Assembly: GCA_045636245.1 (NCBI GenBank)
Contig: JAZTXA010000006.1
Coordinates: 1-21,906 of the forward strand
Direction of reading: 5' to 3'
DNA: 21,906 bases
Origin: RGIG7213 sp045636245
Lineage (GTDB): Bacteria; Bacillota; Clostridia; Oscillospirales; CAG-272
In this document: piece by piece, positions 6,525 to 13,947 of the stretch
Layout of the letters: the number at the start of each line of letters is the position of its first letter
How positions within the stretch are numbered: position 1 is the stretch's first letter
Made by a program: the position numbers and the translations under genes
The notes under the pieces: generated by a model
Told to the model about the DNA's origin: nothing
The model's input: only the letters and a program-made list of their open reading frames with translations
Databases searched by the model: none

Positions 6525-6534
6525 GTTTTTCGGG
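6512..6534. repeat. 9-bp inverted repeat overlapping the recA -35 box
   Basis: CCCGAAAAA (6512-6520) and TTTTTCGGG (6526-6534) are perfectly complementary around a five-base loop, and the -35 hexamer lies across loop and arm. It could act as an upstream terminator hairpin protecting recA from proB read-through, or as a second regulatory site. Confidence 0.5.
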
Positions 6535-6540
6535 CATAGT

Positions 6541-6900
6541 TTACAATAAATTAATAATTTTTGGGATGTGGGTTATTTAATGAGGTAGCATTTCATTCCG
6601 AAGTCATTTTATTTCACTTATGCGGGTCATTCGTGAATGCCCCCTACAATCTGTATATTCATAGTGATGATTGTAGGGACAGGCGTCCTCGACTGTCCGT
6701 ATAAAACCCATTTTTCAGCCTTCTCCAGCCACTTGAGGAAGTCAAGTGATGGGGGACAGCGTGTCAACGAGATTGCACAACAAGTTGTGCAACTCGAACG
6801 GATGAGGTGTTTTCAAACCCATTTTTGTTTATTTCATACGGACGTGCAATGCACGCCCCTACGGTCATAATGTTATCCGTCGTGGCGGGCACGGCGCAGT
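6541..6900. repeat. Non-coding 360-bp region between proB and recA with three GTAG hairpin modules
   Basis: I see no credible gene here. The stretch holds three short hairpin modules beginning GTAG: 6623-6647 (minus), 6673-6699 (plus) and 6839-6862 (minus). The first two are head to head, 25 bp apart. Between modules two and three lie a CACTTGA/TCAAGTG inverted repeat (about 6730-6749) and a longer one at 6768-6796. Tails after the modules are AT-rich and partly alike (for example ATGAAATAAACAAAAATGGG after the third, read leftward). The same module family recurs at 11314-11491. It resembles REP/BIME-type extragenic repeats. Confidence 0.75.
6768..6796. repeat. Strong hairpin within the repeat region
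   Basis: TTGCACAAC (6773-6781) and GTTGTGCAA (6784-6792) form a perfect 9-bp stem with a two-base AA centre, extended by CGAG (6768-6771) and CTCG (6793-6796) across one bulged A. It sits in the middle of the 6541-6900 repeat region, without a T-run, so it is not an obvious terminator. Confidence 0.7.
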
Positions 6901-7692
6901 TTAATTCTTTGCTTTTGGAACAAAGAATGTTCCCACGCCTCTGCCTGCGGCAATATCGTATATGATATCGGGGTTTTCTCCGTTGGCAATTACCATGGCG
7001 ATGCCCGCATCGGTGACTGTTTTTGCCGCTTCTATCTTTGTTCTCATGCCGCCTGTACCTCTTGCAGTACCTTCACCGCCAGCCATTTCCATAACGGCTT
7101 CGTCGACGTTTTTTATGCGCTTGAGCATTACGGCATCTTCAAATTCACGGGGATTTTTGTCATAAAGTCCGTCTATGTCGGAAAGGTTGATAAGCAGATC
7201 CGCATCTGCCAAAAGCGCAACGAGCGCGGCAAGCGTGTCGTTTCCGCCGAATTTGATACCGTGGTAAGAGATGGAGTCGTTTTCGTTTACAACGGGGATT
7301 ATACCCATTTCAAAAAGCGTGTTGAATGTGTTTCTGGCATTCTGCATCGGTTCTTCCTTCTCCATGACCGACTTTGTCAGAAGTATCTGTGCCACCTGAT
7401 GGCCGTAGCCTGAGAAAAATCTGTCGTACATACGCATAAGCTCAGTCTGTCCGACAGCCGCCATTGCCTGCTTTTCGACAAGCGTTGTGGGGCGGTGCTC
7501 AAGGTTCACCTTTGCCGCGCCTGCGGCAACAGCGCCGGAGGAAACAAGCACGACCTGAACGCCGTAATTTCTGATGTCCGAAATGACACGTGCCAGCTTT
7601 TCCATGCGGCGAAGATTAAGCTTTCCGTTGTCGTATGTAAGAGTCGAAGTGCCGACCTTGATAACTATTCTTTTATAAGTAATATCGAGCAT
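6901..7692 (-). CDS. proB: Glutamate 5-kinase, lacking PUA domain
   Basis: Phosphorylates glutamate to glutamyl-5-phosphate, the first committed step of proline synthesis; cytosolic. The 263-residue amino-acid-kinase domain starts with RIVIKVGTSTLT (ATP site), then VQVVLVSSGAVAAGAAKV, VVNENDSISYHGIKFGGNDTLAALVA (glutamate site), LLINLSDIDGLYDKNP and GTGGMRTKIEAAKTVTDAGI. The protein stops at GVGTFFVPK, so the C-terminal PUA domain of the E. coli type (about 367 residues) is absent; AAK-only forms are known. The ATG at 7692 has a GGGGG-type ribosome site. No proA (glutamyl phosphate reductase) is adjacent in the window. Its promoter interlocks with that of zapA. Confidence 0.95.
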   Translation of the reverse strand: MLDITYKRIVIKVGTSTLTYDNGKLNLRRMEKLARVISDIRNYGVQVVLVSSGAVAAGAAKVNLEHRPTTLVEKQAMAAVGQTELMRMYDRFFSGYGHQVAQILLTKSVMEKEEPMQNARNTFNTLFEMGIIPVVNENDSISYHGIKFGGNDTLAALVALLADADLLINLSDIDGLYDKNPREFEDAVMLKRIKNVDEAVMEMAGGEGTARGTGGMRTKIEAAKTVTDAGIAMVIANGENPDIIYDIAAGRGVGTFFVPKAKN

Positions 7693-7750
7693 AAAACCCC
7701 CTGTAATATGAATAAATCAAAGTATTTTCAAAAATATTATTAAAATACTC

Positions 7751-7779
7751 TTGCTTATTTCAAATATCTGTTATATAAT
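7751..7779 (+). promoter_or_regulatory. Promoter of the zapA operon (TTGCTT-17-TATAAT)
   Basis: TTGCTT at 7751-7756 and TATAAT at 7774-7779, spacer 17 bp. Start near 7786, leader about 80 nt to the zapA ATG. The proB promoter lies entirely within this leader, and this promoter lies within the proB leader. Confidence 0.7.
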
Positions 7780-7790
7780 GTAACAACGGC

Positions 7791-7819
7791 ATTATACTAC
7801 TATGCCCCAAAAAAATCAA
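7791..7819 (-). promoter_or_regulatory. Promoter of proB (TTGATT-17-TATAAT)
   Basis: On the minus strand the -35 box TTGATT is at 7814-7819 and the -10 box TATAAT at 7791-7796, spacer 17 bp. Start near 7784, leader about 92 nt. It faces and overlaps the rightward zapA promoter unit. Confidence 0.75.
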
Positions 7820-7866
7820 GTATTAATTTTAAAAGTGTAATAAATATTCGAAAAAAGAGGTTTGTT

Positions 7867-8178
7867 ATGAAGGAAAGTGTAAAGGTTCAGGTTGCAGGTG
7901 TTACGTTTTTTGTTGTCACGGATGATGGCAAGGAACGTACAGAGGAAATTGCACGGAATGTCAATATGAAAATAAACAATCTTGTTTTGCAGACAACAAA
8001 CTGCACAAAAATGAAGGCTGCGGCTCTTTGTGCTATGGATTACTGCAGACAGTCCATTGAACAGAAGGAACAGATAGAAAAGCTGCAGCAGAGAATCAAA
8101 AAGCTTGAAGGCGACCTTGCCAGAGGTAAGACGACAGCGGGAAGCTTCCTTGATTTGGACAAATCGGGGGATATTTAA
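7867..8178 (+). CDS. zapA: Cell division protein ZapA
   Basis: FtsZ-associated protein that bundles FtsZ protofilaments at the division site. The 103-residue product has the family N-terminal fold, KVQVAGVTFFVVTDDGKERTEEIARNVNMKI (residues 6-36), followed by a long helix, ending in a coiled coil (QSIEQKEQIEKLQQRIKKLEGDL, about 62-84). The size fits ZapA (about 80-110). The ATG at 7867 has an AAAGAGG ribosome site. It is the first gene of a tight operon, with the U32 gene starting 1 nt after its stop. ZapA next to a U32 protein is a common arrangement in Clostridia. Confidence 0.9.
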   Translation: MKESVKVQVAGVTFFVVTDDGKERTEEIARNVNMKINNLVLQTTNCTKMKAAALCAMDYCRQSIEQKEQIEKLQQRIKKLEGDLARGKTTAGSFLDLDKSGDI

Positions 8179-8179
8179 C

Positions 8180-10294
8180 GTGGCACAGATTTTGAAAAGA
8201 CCTGCGCTTTTATTGCCTGCGGGCTCACCTGCATCACTTGATGCGGCAATAAACGCGGGTGCTGATGAGGTATATTTCGGCTCTAAAATGTTCAATGCCC
8301 GTATGGGGGCTGATAATTTTGAGCCGGCGGATATAATAGATGCTATCACAAAATGCCATTTCTACGGTGTAAAGGTCAATGTAACGCTTAACACAAGCGT
8401 TCACGACAGGGAATACCCCGACCTTTTGCGCCTGTGTGAGTTTTTGTACAGGGCTGACTGTGATTCGGTAATCTGCGCTGACCCCGGTGTTTGCGCCGTA
8501 CTGCGTGAAAACTTTCCCGATCTGAAGCTCCACGCAAGCACGCAGTGCGCAGGCCACAATGCTGCGGCGGCAAAGGTGCTTAAAAATATGGGATACTCCC
8601 GTATGGTTGTTGCACGCGAGGCATCGTTTGAGGATATCCTGCTTATGCGCAAGGAATTCCCCGAAATGGAATACGAAATATTCGTACACGGCGCGCTTTG
8701 CGTGTGCCATTCGGGCATGTGCTCGCTCAGCGCATTTATGGGCGGAAGAAGCGGAAACAGGGGCGACTGCGCACAGCCGTGCCGACTGCCTGCAAAGGAC
8801 GGAAGCTTCCCGCTTTCGCTTAAAGACAACTGCTTGGCGAAATACATGACGGAAATTATCAGAAGCGGTGTTGACAGTCTTAAAATAGAGGGCAGAATGA
8901 AGAGCCCCGAATACGTTTACGGTGTCGGAAAAATATACAGGACACTTATCGACGAAGGACGCGATGCCACGGATGAAGAAATTGCAAAGCTTGAAAGACT
9001 GTTTTCACGCGGCGGTTTCACTGATGGGTATTTTACGGGAAATATAGGTTCGCATATGCTCGGCGTAAGGCGCGAGGAGGATAAAGCGCAGACGAAGGAA
9101 GCGGAGATAACGGCGGCGTTTGAAATGAAGAGTGCACGCAGAAGGCTTCCCGTCAAAATAACAGCCGAGTTCAAAAAGGGAACTGCCTGCAGAATGCAGA
9201 TGACGTACGGCGATGTATCGGTTGCCGTTTACGGCTCAGCGCCTGAGGAAGCTTTGACGGCACCGCTTACGGTTGACAGCGTAAAGAAAAACCTTCTGAA
9301 GCTCGGCTCAACCCCGTTTGAGCCTGCAGAGGGCGGTGTTTCCATCGTTATTGACGATAACATCATGCTTCCCGTGTCGGCAATAAATTCTTTAAGACGC
9401 ACGGCATGCGATCAGCTTCTTTTAAAAATAAACACGGTTTATCACCCGAATAGGGCATCGTTTGAGATGAAAACGCAGAGCGCACCCGTAACGTGTGCAC
9501 CGCTTGCACCGTCAAGCAAGAGTATTGCTCACTTTACTCACGTGCATCTTATGCCCGCAAGAATTTACCTCGGCGGATTTTCGCATATATATCTGCCGAT
9601 CGAAGAATATTTGAAAGCTCCCGACCACGTCCGTGAGGTCGTTGACGGCGTTGAATTTCCGAATGTCGTTATGATGAGGGAATATCATGAGCTTGACGAT
9701 ATGGCTGTCCGTGTTAAGCTTTTGGGAATGAAAAACGTAATTGTAAACAATATCGGTTCGCTTAATATTGCGCTTAAATACGGATTTAATGTGCACGGCG
9801 GCATCGGTCTTAATGTGCAGAGCGCAAGATGTGCAAACGAATTTATAAAGATGGGACTTACGGATGTTATTTTAAGTCCTGAGCTTAAGCTTCCTGCCAT
9901 GAAAGCCATAGCGGAGCTTTTGCCCGGCAGAACAGGCGCGGCAGTTTACGGAAAGCTGCCTGCGATGACGGTGGAAAAATGTGTTATACGCGATGTGACA
10001 ATGGGCAAAAATGCACCCAAAATATCAAAATGCGCATATTGTGATACGAATGCTTATTCGTATATCGTTGACAGACACGGTGCGAAGATACCGGTAAGAC
10101 GTACATTCGCGCACCGAAATATTCTTTACAACAGCGTGCCCGTGTATATGGCTGACAAGCTTTCGACGGTAACAGGCGGAGTCGTCGGTGATTTGCATTA
10201 CTTCTTCTCTGACGAAACGGCAACGGAGGCGTTTGAGGTTATTGAAAAATACAGAAACGGGGATGCACCCACGGGAGATGTAAGAAGATTATGA
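8180..10294 (+). CDS. U32 family peptidase-like protein with DUF3656 (RlhA-like)
   Basis: A 704-residue protein. The GTG at 8180 is the likely start: a GGGGGA site lies about 8 nt upstream and upstream in-frame codons lie within zapA. Residues 1-250 form the U32 TIM-barrel region (PALLLPAGSPASLDAAINAGADEVYFG, LNTSVHDREY), with the family cysteine cluster in FVHGALCVCHSGMCSLS and NRGDCAQPCRLP, expected to bind an iron-sulphur cluster. DUF3656-like sequence follows (about 340-440), then a second barrel-like half with YCDTNAYSYIVDR. In E. coli the U32-DUF3656 protein RlhA (YdcP) hydroxylates C2501 of 23S rRNA using prephenate-derived chemistry; the same role here is inference. Despite the name, peptidase activity is not expected. 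The stop overlaps the dut start as ATGA. Confidence 0.9.
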   Translation: MAQILKRPALLLPAGSPASLDAAINAGADEVYFGSKMFNARMGADNFEPADIIDAITKCHFYGVKVNVTLNTSVHDREYPDLLRLCEFLYRADCDSVICADPGVCAVLRENFPDLKLHASTQCAGHNAAAAKVLKNMGYSRMVVAREASFEDILLMRKEFPEMEYEIFVHGALCVCHSGMCSLSAFMGGRSGNRGDCAQPCRLPAKDGSFPLSLKDNCLAKYMTEIIRSGVDSLKIEGRMKSPEYVYGVGKIYRTLIDEGRDATDEEIAKLERLFSRGGFTDGYFTGNIGSHMLGVRREEDKAQTKEAEITAAFEMKSARRRLPVKITAEFKKGTACRMQMTYGDVSVAVYGSAPEEALTAPLTVDSVKKNLLKLGSTPFEPAEGGVSIVIDDNIMLPVSAINSLRRTACDQLLLKINTVYHPNRASFEMKTQSAPVTCAPLAPSSKSIAHFTHVHLMPARIYLGGFSHIYLPIEEYLKAPDHVREVVDGVEFPNVVMMREYHELDDMAVRVKLLGMKNVIVNNIGSLNIALKYGFNVHGGIGLNVQSARCANEFIKMGLTDVILSPELKLPAMKAIAELLPGRTGAAVYGKLPAMTVEKCVIRDVTMGKNAPKISKCAYCDTNAYSYIVDRHGAKIPVRRTFAHRNILYNSVPVYMADKLSTVTGGVVGDLHYFFSDETATEAFEVIEKYRNGDAPTGDVRRL

Positions 10295-10725
10295 CGGTAA
10301 AATTCAAAAAGCTCAAAGAGGGAGCAAAGGCTCCCGAATATCAAAGCGAATACGCCGCAGGGGCTGACCTTTATGCCTGCTGTGATGATACTGTTATAGA
10401 AGCGCACAGCCGTAAGCTTATACCGACAGGCATCGCCATTGAATGTGAAAGATACGACATTGTTGCGCTCATCTGCGCAAGAAGCGGACTTGCAACAAAG
10501 CACGGCATCACACTCGCAAACGGCATCGGCGTTGTCGACAGCGACTACCGAGGCGAGATAATGGTGTCGCTTGTAAACCTTTCCGATACTCCCTACACGG
10601 TCACAAACGGTGAGCGTATTGCACAGCTTATGTTTTTGCCCGTGATAAAGGGTGAGTTTTCCGAAGGTGAGCTTTCCGACACAAAAAGAGGTGTCGGCGG
10701 CTTCGGCTCAACGGGAAAAAACTGA
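10291..10725 (+). CDS. dut: Deoxyuridine 5'-triphosphate nucleotidohydrolase (dUTPase)
   Basis: Hydrolyses dUTP to dUMP and pyrophosphate, keeping uracil out of DNA and feeding dTMP synthesis; homotrimer, cytosolic. All five motifs of the trimeric family are present in 144 residues: AGADLYA (23-29), ARSGLA (63-68), NGIGVVDSDYRGEI (77-90, with D83 as the catalytic Asp), GERIAQLMF (about 112-120) and RGVGGFGSTG (133-142). The length is standard. The ATG lies within the end of the U32 gene (ATGA overlap), implying translational coupling. Confidence 0.97.
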   Translation: MTVKFKKLKEGAKAPEYQSEYAAGADLYACCDDTVIEAHSRKLIPTGIAIECERYDIVALICARSGLATKHGITLANGIGVVDSDYRGEIMVSLVNLSDTPYTVTNGERIAQLMFLPVIKGEFSEGELSDTKRGVGGFGSTGKN

Positions 10726-10750
10726 AGATAAAACAGGATTTTTGTAGATT

Positions 10751-11308
10751 ATGATATATTTGGCTTCAAAATCGCCCAGACGGTGTGAAATACTTAAAAC
10801 AGCGGGGATAATATTTGAAACTGTTTCGTCGGATGCCGATGAAAGCTGCGGATTTACCCCAACTCCCGAGGAGCTTGTTATGGGCTTTGCAAACCGCAAG
10901 CTCCGTTCTGCACAGGTCAATGCGGCAGATGATGATATAATTATTGCGGCGGACACAATTGTTTGCTATGACGGTATCGTTTTAGGTAAACCGCGTGATG
11001 ACGAGGATGCATTCCGAATGCTGTCGATGCTTTCGGGTGAATACCACAGGGTATACACGGGTATCGCACTTAAAAAAGGCTCCGAATACATACTTGATTA
11101 TGACGTGACGGATGTCAAGATGCGTGAAATGACGGCAGAAGAAATAATGCGCTATATATCAACGGGTGAATGCCGTGATAAGGCGGGCGCGTATGCAATT
11201 CAGGGCATCGGCGGTGTGTTCGTTGAGGGAATAAACGGAAGCTATCATAACGTTGTGGGGCTTCCCATTTGCAAGGTGTATGAGTATCTTGTGAAGTTGG
11301 GAATGTAA
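10751..11308 (+). CDS. maf: Maf-like nucleotide pyrophosphatase (dTTP/UTP type)
   Basis: House-cleaning nucleotide pyrophosphatase that removes non-canonical or excess nucleotides and has been linked to septum formation. The 185-residue protein has the Maf signatures: LASKSPRRCEIL (4-15), SSDADES (26-32), IIIAADTIVCYDG, GKPRDDEDAFRMLSMLSG, HRVYTGIAL and YISTGECRDKAGAYAIQGIGG near the C-terminus. The AGGA site is about 12 nt upstream of the ATG. It follows dut by 25 nt and closes the zapA-U32-dut-maf run. In many Firmicutes maf lies just before mreBCD, as here, but the 231-bp repeat-bearing gap may separate the units. Confidence 0.95.
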   Translation: MIYLASKSPRRCEILKTAGIIFETVSSDADESCGFTPTPEELVMGFANRKLRSAQVNAADDDIIIAADTIVCYDGIVLGKPRDDEDAFRMLSMLSGEYHRVYTGIALKKGSEYILDYDVTDVKMREMTAEEIMRYISTGECRDKAGAYAIQGIGGVFVEGINGSYHNVVGLPICKVYEYLVKLGM

Positions 11309-11313
11309 TTTCC

Positions 11314-11491
11314 GTAGGGGACGACGTCCTCGACGTCCCGAGAAAACAAGCATAAATGGGTACAAACGGCGGGAGCAAGCCCCCGCTACGGCATACCTGA
11401 TTATACAATTCGTAGGGGCGATTCACGAATCGCCCGAATGAAATGAACAAAAACGTGATTAAAACGGGACGCCGAGGACGTCGTCCCCTGC
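11314..11491. repeat. Array of four GTAG hairpin modules in alternating orientation
   Basis: Four short inverted-repeat modules: 11314-11340 (plus), 11367-11389 (minus), 11412-11436 (plus) and 11465-11491 (minus). Each starts GTAG or GCAG followed by a G-rich arm and ends with its complement and a G. The outer two are 25/27 identical inverted copies and bracket about 178 bp. Modules are tail to tail (26 and 28 bp apart) or head to head (22 bp). The same family occurs at 6623-6862. This is REP/BIME-like architecture; no associated transposase is in the window. I see no clear mreB promoter in the rest of the gap (11309-11539). Confidence 0.8.
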
Positions 11492-11539
11492 AAAATACGT
11501 TGAATATAAAGACCGCATAAATTGTGAAAGAGGAATAAA

Positions 11540-12556
11540 ATGCCTAAATATATAGGGCTTGATTTAGGTCAGGCGACGACGAAAATATACGAAAAGGGCA
11601 GAGGTATCGTGCTTCGCGAGCCTACTGCGATTGCATATGACACCGTACAGGGCGATGTTATCGCCGTGGGTAAGGATGCCAGAAAAATGTACGGCAGAAC
11701 ACCTAAAGACAAGACGGCTGTTTTACCGCTTAAGGGCGGTGTTATCGACAGCTTTGTCGATACAGCTGAGGTGCTTTATTCGTTTTTTGAAAAGAACGGA
11801 TATAAGGGTGTTTTCAACCGTCCGAAGGTTGCCGTGGGTGTACCGTGGGGCATATCGGAGGTGGAGCGCAACGCTTTTGAAAATGTGTGCGCCGAAGCAG
11901 GTGCATCAAGTGTTACGCATCTTGTGTCACAGCCCATGGCGGCTGCACTCGGTGCGGGTATAAACGTGCTTAAAGCAAAGGGAAATCTTATTTGCGACAT
12001 CGGCGGAGGGAAAACGCAGACGGCGGTCATTTCGTACCGCGGCGTGCTTCACGCAGGGCTTACACGTGTGGGAGGATGTGACCTTGATGCTTCCATAATT
12101 GCATACATAAAAAACTCCTTTAACGTGCTTATCGGTGAAAACACGGCGGAGCTTATCAAAAAAACAGCGGGCTCGGCTCACCCGATGTTTGATAAAGGCA
12201 ATTTCCGTGTCTACGGAAAGGATATCGTAACGGGCAGGGCAGTGGCTATCAGTATAACCTCAGCTGAGGTGCGCGGTGCGATGATAGAATCGTTTGAAAG
12301 AATAGTTGACGGAATACATGCAACGCTGGAAAATATGCCTCCGAGGATTGTTGCAGATATATATGATTCGGGAATGACTCTGTGCGGCGGTACATCGCTT
12401 CTTCCGGGAATTGACAAGCTGCTTGAGCAGGCGCTCGGTATGCCCGTGCGGCGTGCATCGCGTCCGCTTGACTGTATAGTGAACGGAATAGGTAAAATAA
12501 TAGATTCTCCCGGAGAGCTTGCGGAGGTTGTAAGCAGACAGGAAATGTTGGATTAA
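11540..12556 (+). CDS. mreB: Rod-shape-determining actin homologue MreB
   Basis: Bacterial actin that forms membrane-bound filaments guiding the elongasome. The 338-residue protein shows the actin-ATPase segments: YIGLDLGQATTKIY (4-17, phosphate 1), REPTAIAYD, VGKDARKMYGRTP, VAVGVPWGISEVERNA, SQPMAAALGAG, LICDIGGGKTQTAVIS (phosphate 2, near 150) and LCGGTSLLPGIDKLLE (adenosine motif, near 280). DLGQATTKI is slightly unusual where DLGTANT is common, as in MreB-like paralogues such as Mbl. The ATG at 11540 has an AGAGGA ribosome site. mreC follows 1 nt after the stop. Confidence 0.95.
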   Translation: MPKYIGLDLGQATTKIYEKGRGIVLREPTAIAYDTVQGDVIAVGKDARKMYGRTPKDKTAVLPLKGGVIDSFVDTAEVLYSFFEKNGYKGVFNRPKVAVGVPWGISEVERNAFENVCAEAGASSVTHLVSQPMAAALGAGINVLKAKGNLICDIGGGKTQTAVISYRGVLHAGLTRVGGCDLDASIIAYIKNSFNVLIGENTAELIKKTAGSAHPMFDKGNFRVYGKDIVTGRAVAISITSAEVRGAMIESFERIVDGIHATLENMPPRIVADIYDSGMTLCGGTSLLPGIDKLLEQALGMPVRRASRPLDCIVNGIGKIIDSPGELAEVVSRQEMLD

Positions 12557-12557
12557 A

Positions 12558-13397
12558 ATGAAGAAATTTTTTAAAAGCAGATTTTTTATACTGACACTCG
12601 GAGTGGCGCTTGTGCTCACCGTGGTGTTGAGTGCACTTGCCGCATCGGGTCATATGTCAGCCTTATCAAACGGAGTGAACGTGCTGTTTGCACCGTTTTC
12701 GGAGGGGTTCGGAAGTGTCGGACTTGCCATAAAGGGTTACAAGCAGTATTTTGACTCGGTAGATGAGCTTAAGGCGGAAAACGAAGCACTCAAAAATGAG
12801 GTCAACAGTCTGAAAGACTTGATATATGATGCCGAGGCGATGAAGAAGGAAAACGAATTTTATAAAAACTTCCTCGGTATCAAAGAGGAGCATCCGGACT
12901 ATACTTTTCTTGATGCTTCGATAATCAACCGCGAGGCGGGAAACTACGTAAGTGTCTTTTCGCTCAACAAGGGAACAAACGACGGAATTGAAAAAAATAT
13001 GCCCATCATTTCCGAAAACGGCGGTGTTGTGGGATATATAAGCGAAGCGGGAATAAACTGGTCAAAGGCATCGAGTATCGTTGATACATCTTCATCTGTC
13101 GGTGTTTACATTGAGCGCACGGGCGAGGCAGGTGTTCTGTCGGGTGAATTTTCGCTTAAAAAAGAGGGGCTTTGCAGGATAAATTATCTTTCGGGGGACT
13201 CCGATGTTGCCGTGGGCGACAGGGTGATGACCTCGGGGCTTGGCTCAATATATCCGTCGGGTATACTTGTCGGAACGGTAGAGCGTGTGGAGTTTGACGA
13301 CAACCTCCGCACAAAATATGCCATCGTGCGCCCGTTTGCCGACCTGACGGAGCCTGAAAGGGTAATGATAATAACGGGATTTGAAAAAGAAGATTGA
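12558..13397 (+). CDS. mreC: Rod-shape-determining protein MreC
   Basis: Scaffold of the elongation complex, anchored in the membrane with an extracellular domain that activates PBP2. The 279-residue protein has a single N-terminal membrane segment (about 9-30, FFILTLGVALVLTVVLSALAAS), a coiled coil (about 65-103, rich in E, K and L) and then the two-barrel MreC domain with INREAGNYVSVFSLNKGTNDGIEKNMPIIS, VVGYISEAG and GDRVMTSGLGSIYPSGILVGTVE. The length is normal. It lies between mreB and mreD, and the end precedes the mreD ATG by 13 nt. Confidence 0.95.
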   Translation: MKKFFKSRFFILTLGVALVLTVVLSALAASGHMSALSNGVNVLFAPFSEGFGSVGLAIKGYKQYFDSVDELKAENEALKNEVNSLKDLIYDAEAMKKENEFYKNFLGIKEEHPDYTFLDASIINREAGNYVSVFSLNKGTNDGIEKNMPIISENGGVVGYISEAGINWSKASSIVDTSSSVGVYIERTGEAGVLSGEFSLKKEGLCRINYLSGDSDVAVGDRVMTSGLGSIYPSGILVGTVERVEFDDNLRTKYAIVRPFADLTEPERVMIITGFEKED

Positions 13398-13410
13398 TAG
13401 GGGTGAGTAT

Positions 13411-13947
13411 ATGCACGGAAAAAGCAACGCAAAAACGGTATTGCGCACCGCGGCGGTGTGTGTTGCCGTGCTTTTATGTGTGATGCTGCAGATAACGGTC
13501 TTTCCGTATCTGAGGTTTTTCGGGTGTATTCCCGATATAACCGCGGCATGCCTTATATGTCTATCCCTTTTTGAAAATGAAAAAACGGTATGCTTGCTTG
13601 CGGTCTTTTCGGGTGTTGTGTTACATTCACTCGGTACTTGGGGCGTGTCATACTATCCGCTTTTATATCTTCTTGCGGTGTGCCTGTGCCTTATACTTTC
13701 CAATTTCTTTTTTAAAAACGGATTTTTAAGCGTTATGTGCACAGCCGTTTGCACTTTTACGGCAGAGGGAATACTGACAGCGGTGTTTTTGATGTCGGAC
13801 GGTGCCGCGTATACGGACGTTTTTGTCGGTGCGGTGCTTCCGCAGTTCGCATATTCACTTTTCTGCACAGCGGTACTGTATCCGCTTTGCAGGCTTCACG
13901 GTGCTGTTTTCGGCACACGGAGAAAAACTGATTACTATGAAGAATAA
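13411..13947 (+). CDS. mreD: Rod-shape-determining protein MreD
   Basis: Small integral membrane partner of MreC. The 178-residue protein is hydrophobic with about five membrane segments (VAVLLCVMLQITVFPYL; CIPDITAACLICLSL; VCLLAVFSGVVLHSLG; LLYLLAVCLCLILSNFFF; then two further segments after SVMCTAVCTF). The position-and-pattern match to MreD is good although the family is poorly conserved in sequence. I chose the ATG at 13411 with an AGGGGTGAG ribosome site; a TTG ten codons earlier overlaps the mreC end. The 3' end overlaps the PBP2 start by 11 nt, indicating coupling. Cysteine content is notably high for a membrane protein. Confidence 0.88.
   Translation: MHGKSNAKTVLRTAAVCVAVLLCVMLQITVFPYLRFFGCIPDITAACLICLSLFENEKTVCLLAVFSGVVLHSLGTWGVSYYPLLYLLAVCLCLILSNFFFKNGFLSVMCTAVCTFTAEGILTAVFLMSDGAAYTDVFVGAVLPQFAYSLFCTAVLYPLCRLHGAVFGTRRKTDYYEE

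Noticed and set aside
6637..6870. Possible 77-residue gene in the proB-recA gap
   Set aside because: It runs straight across three hairpin repeats, lacks a ribosome site and resembles nothing known.
8105..8179. Earlier start for the U32 protein inside zapA
   Set aside because: The added 25 codons are zapA sequence in another frame; the GTG at 8180 has a good ribosome site and the usual family N-terminus.
11314..11491. CRISPR-like array
   Set aside because: Modules alternate in orientation, vary in sequence and length, and the spacers are AT-rich and partly alike; no cas genes are present.
13802..13936. Earlier start for PBP2 inside mreD
   Set aside because: The extra 45 residues are a shadow of mreD; the ATG at 13937 gives the normal short cytoplasmic N-terminus and membrane anchor.
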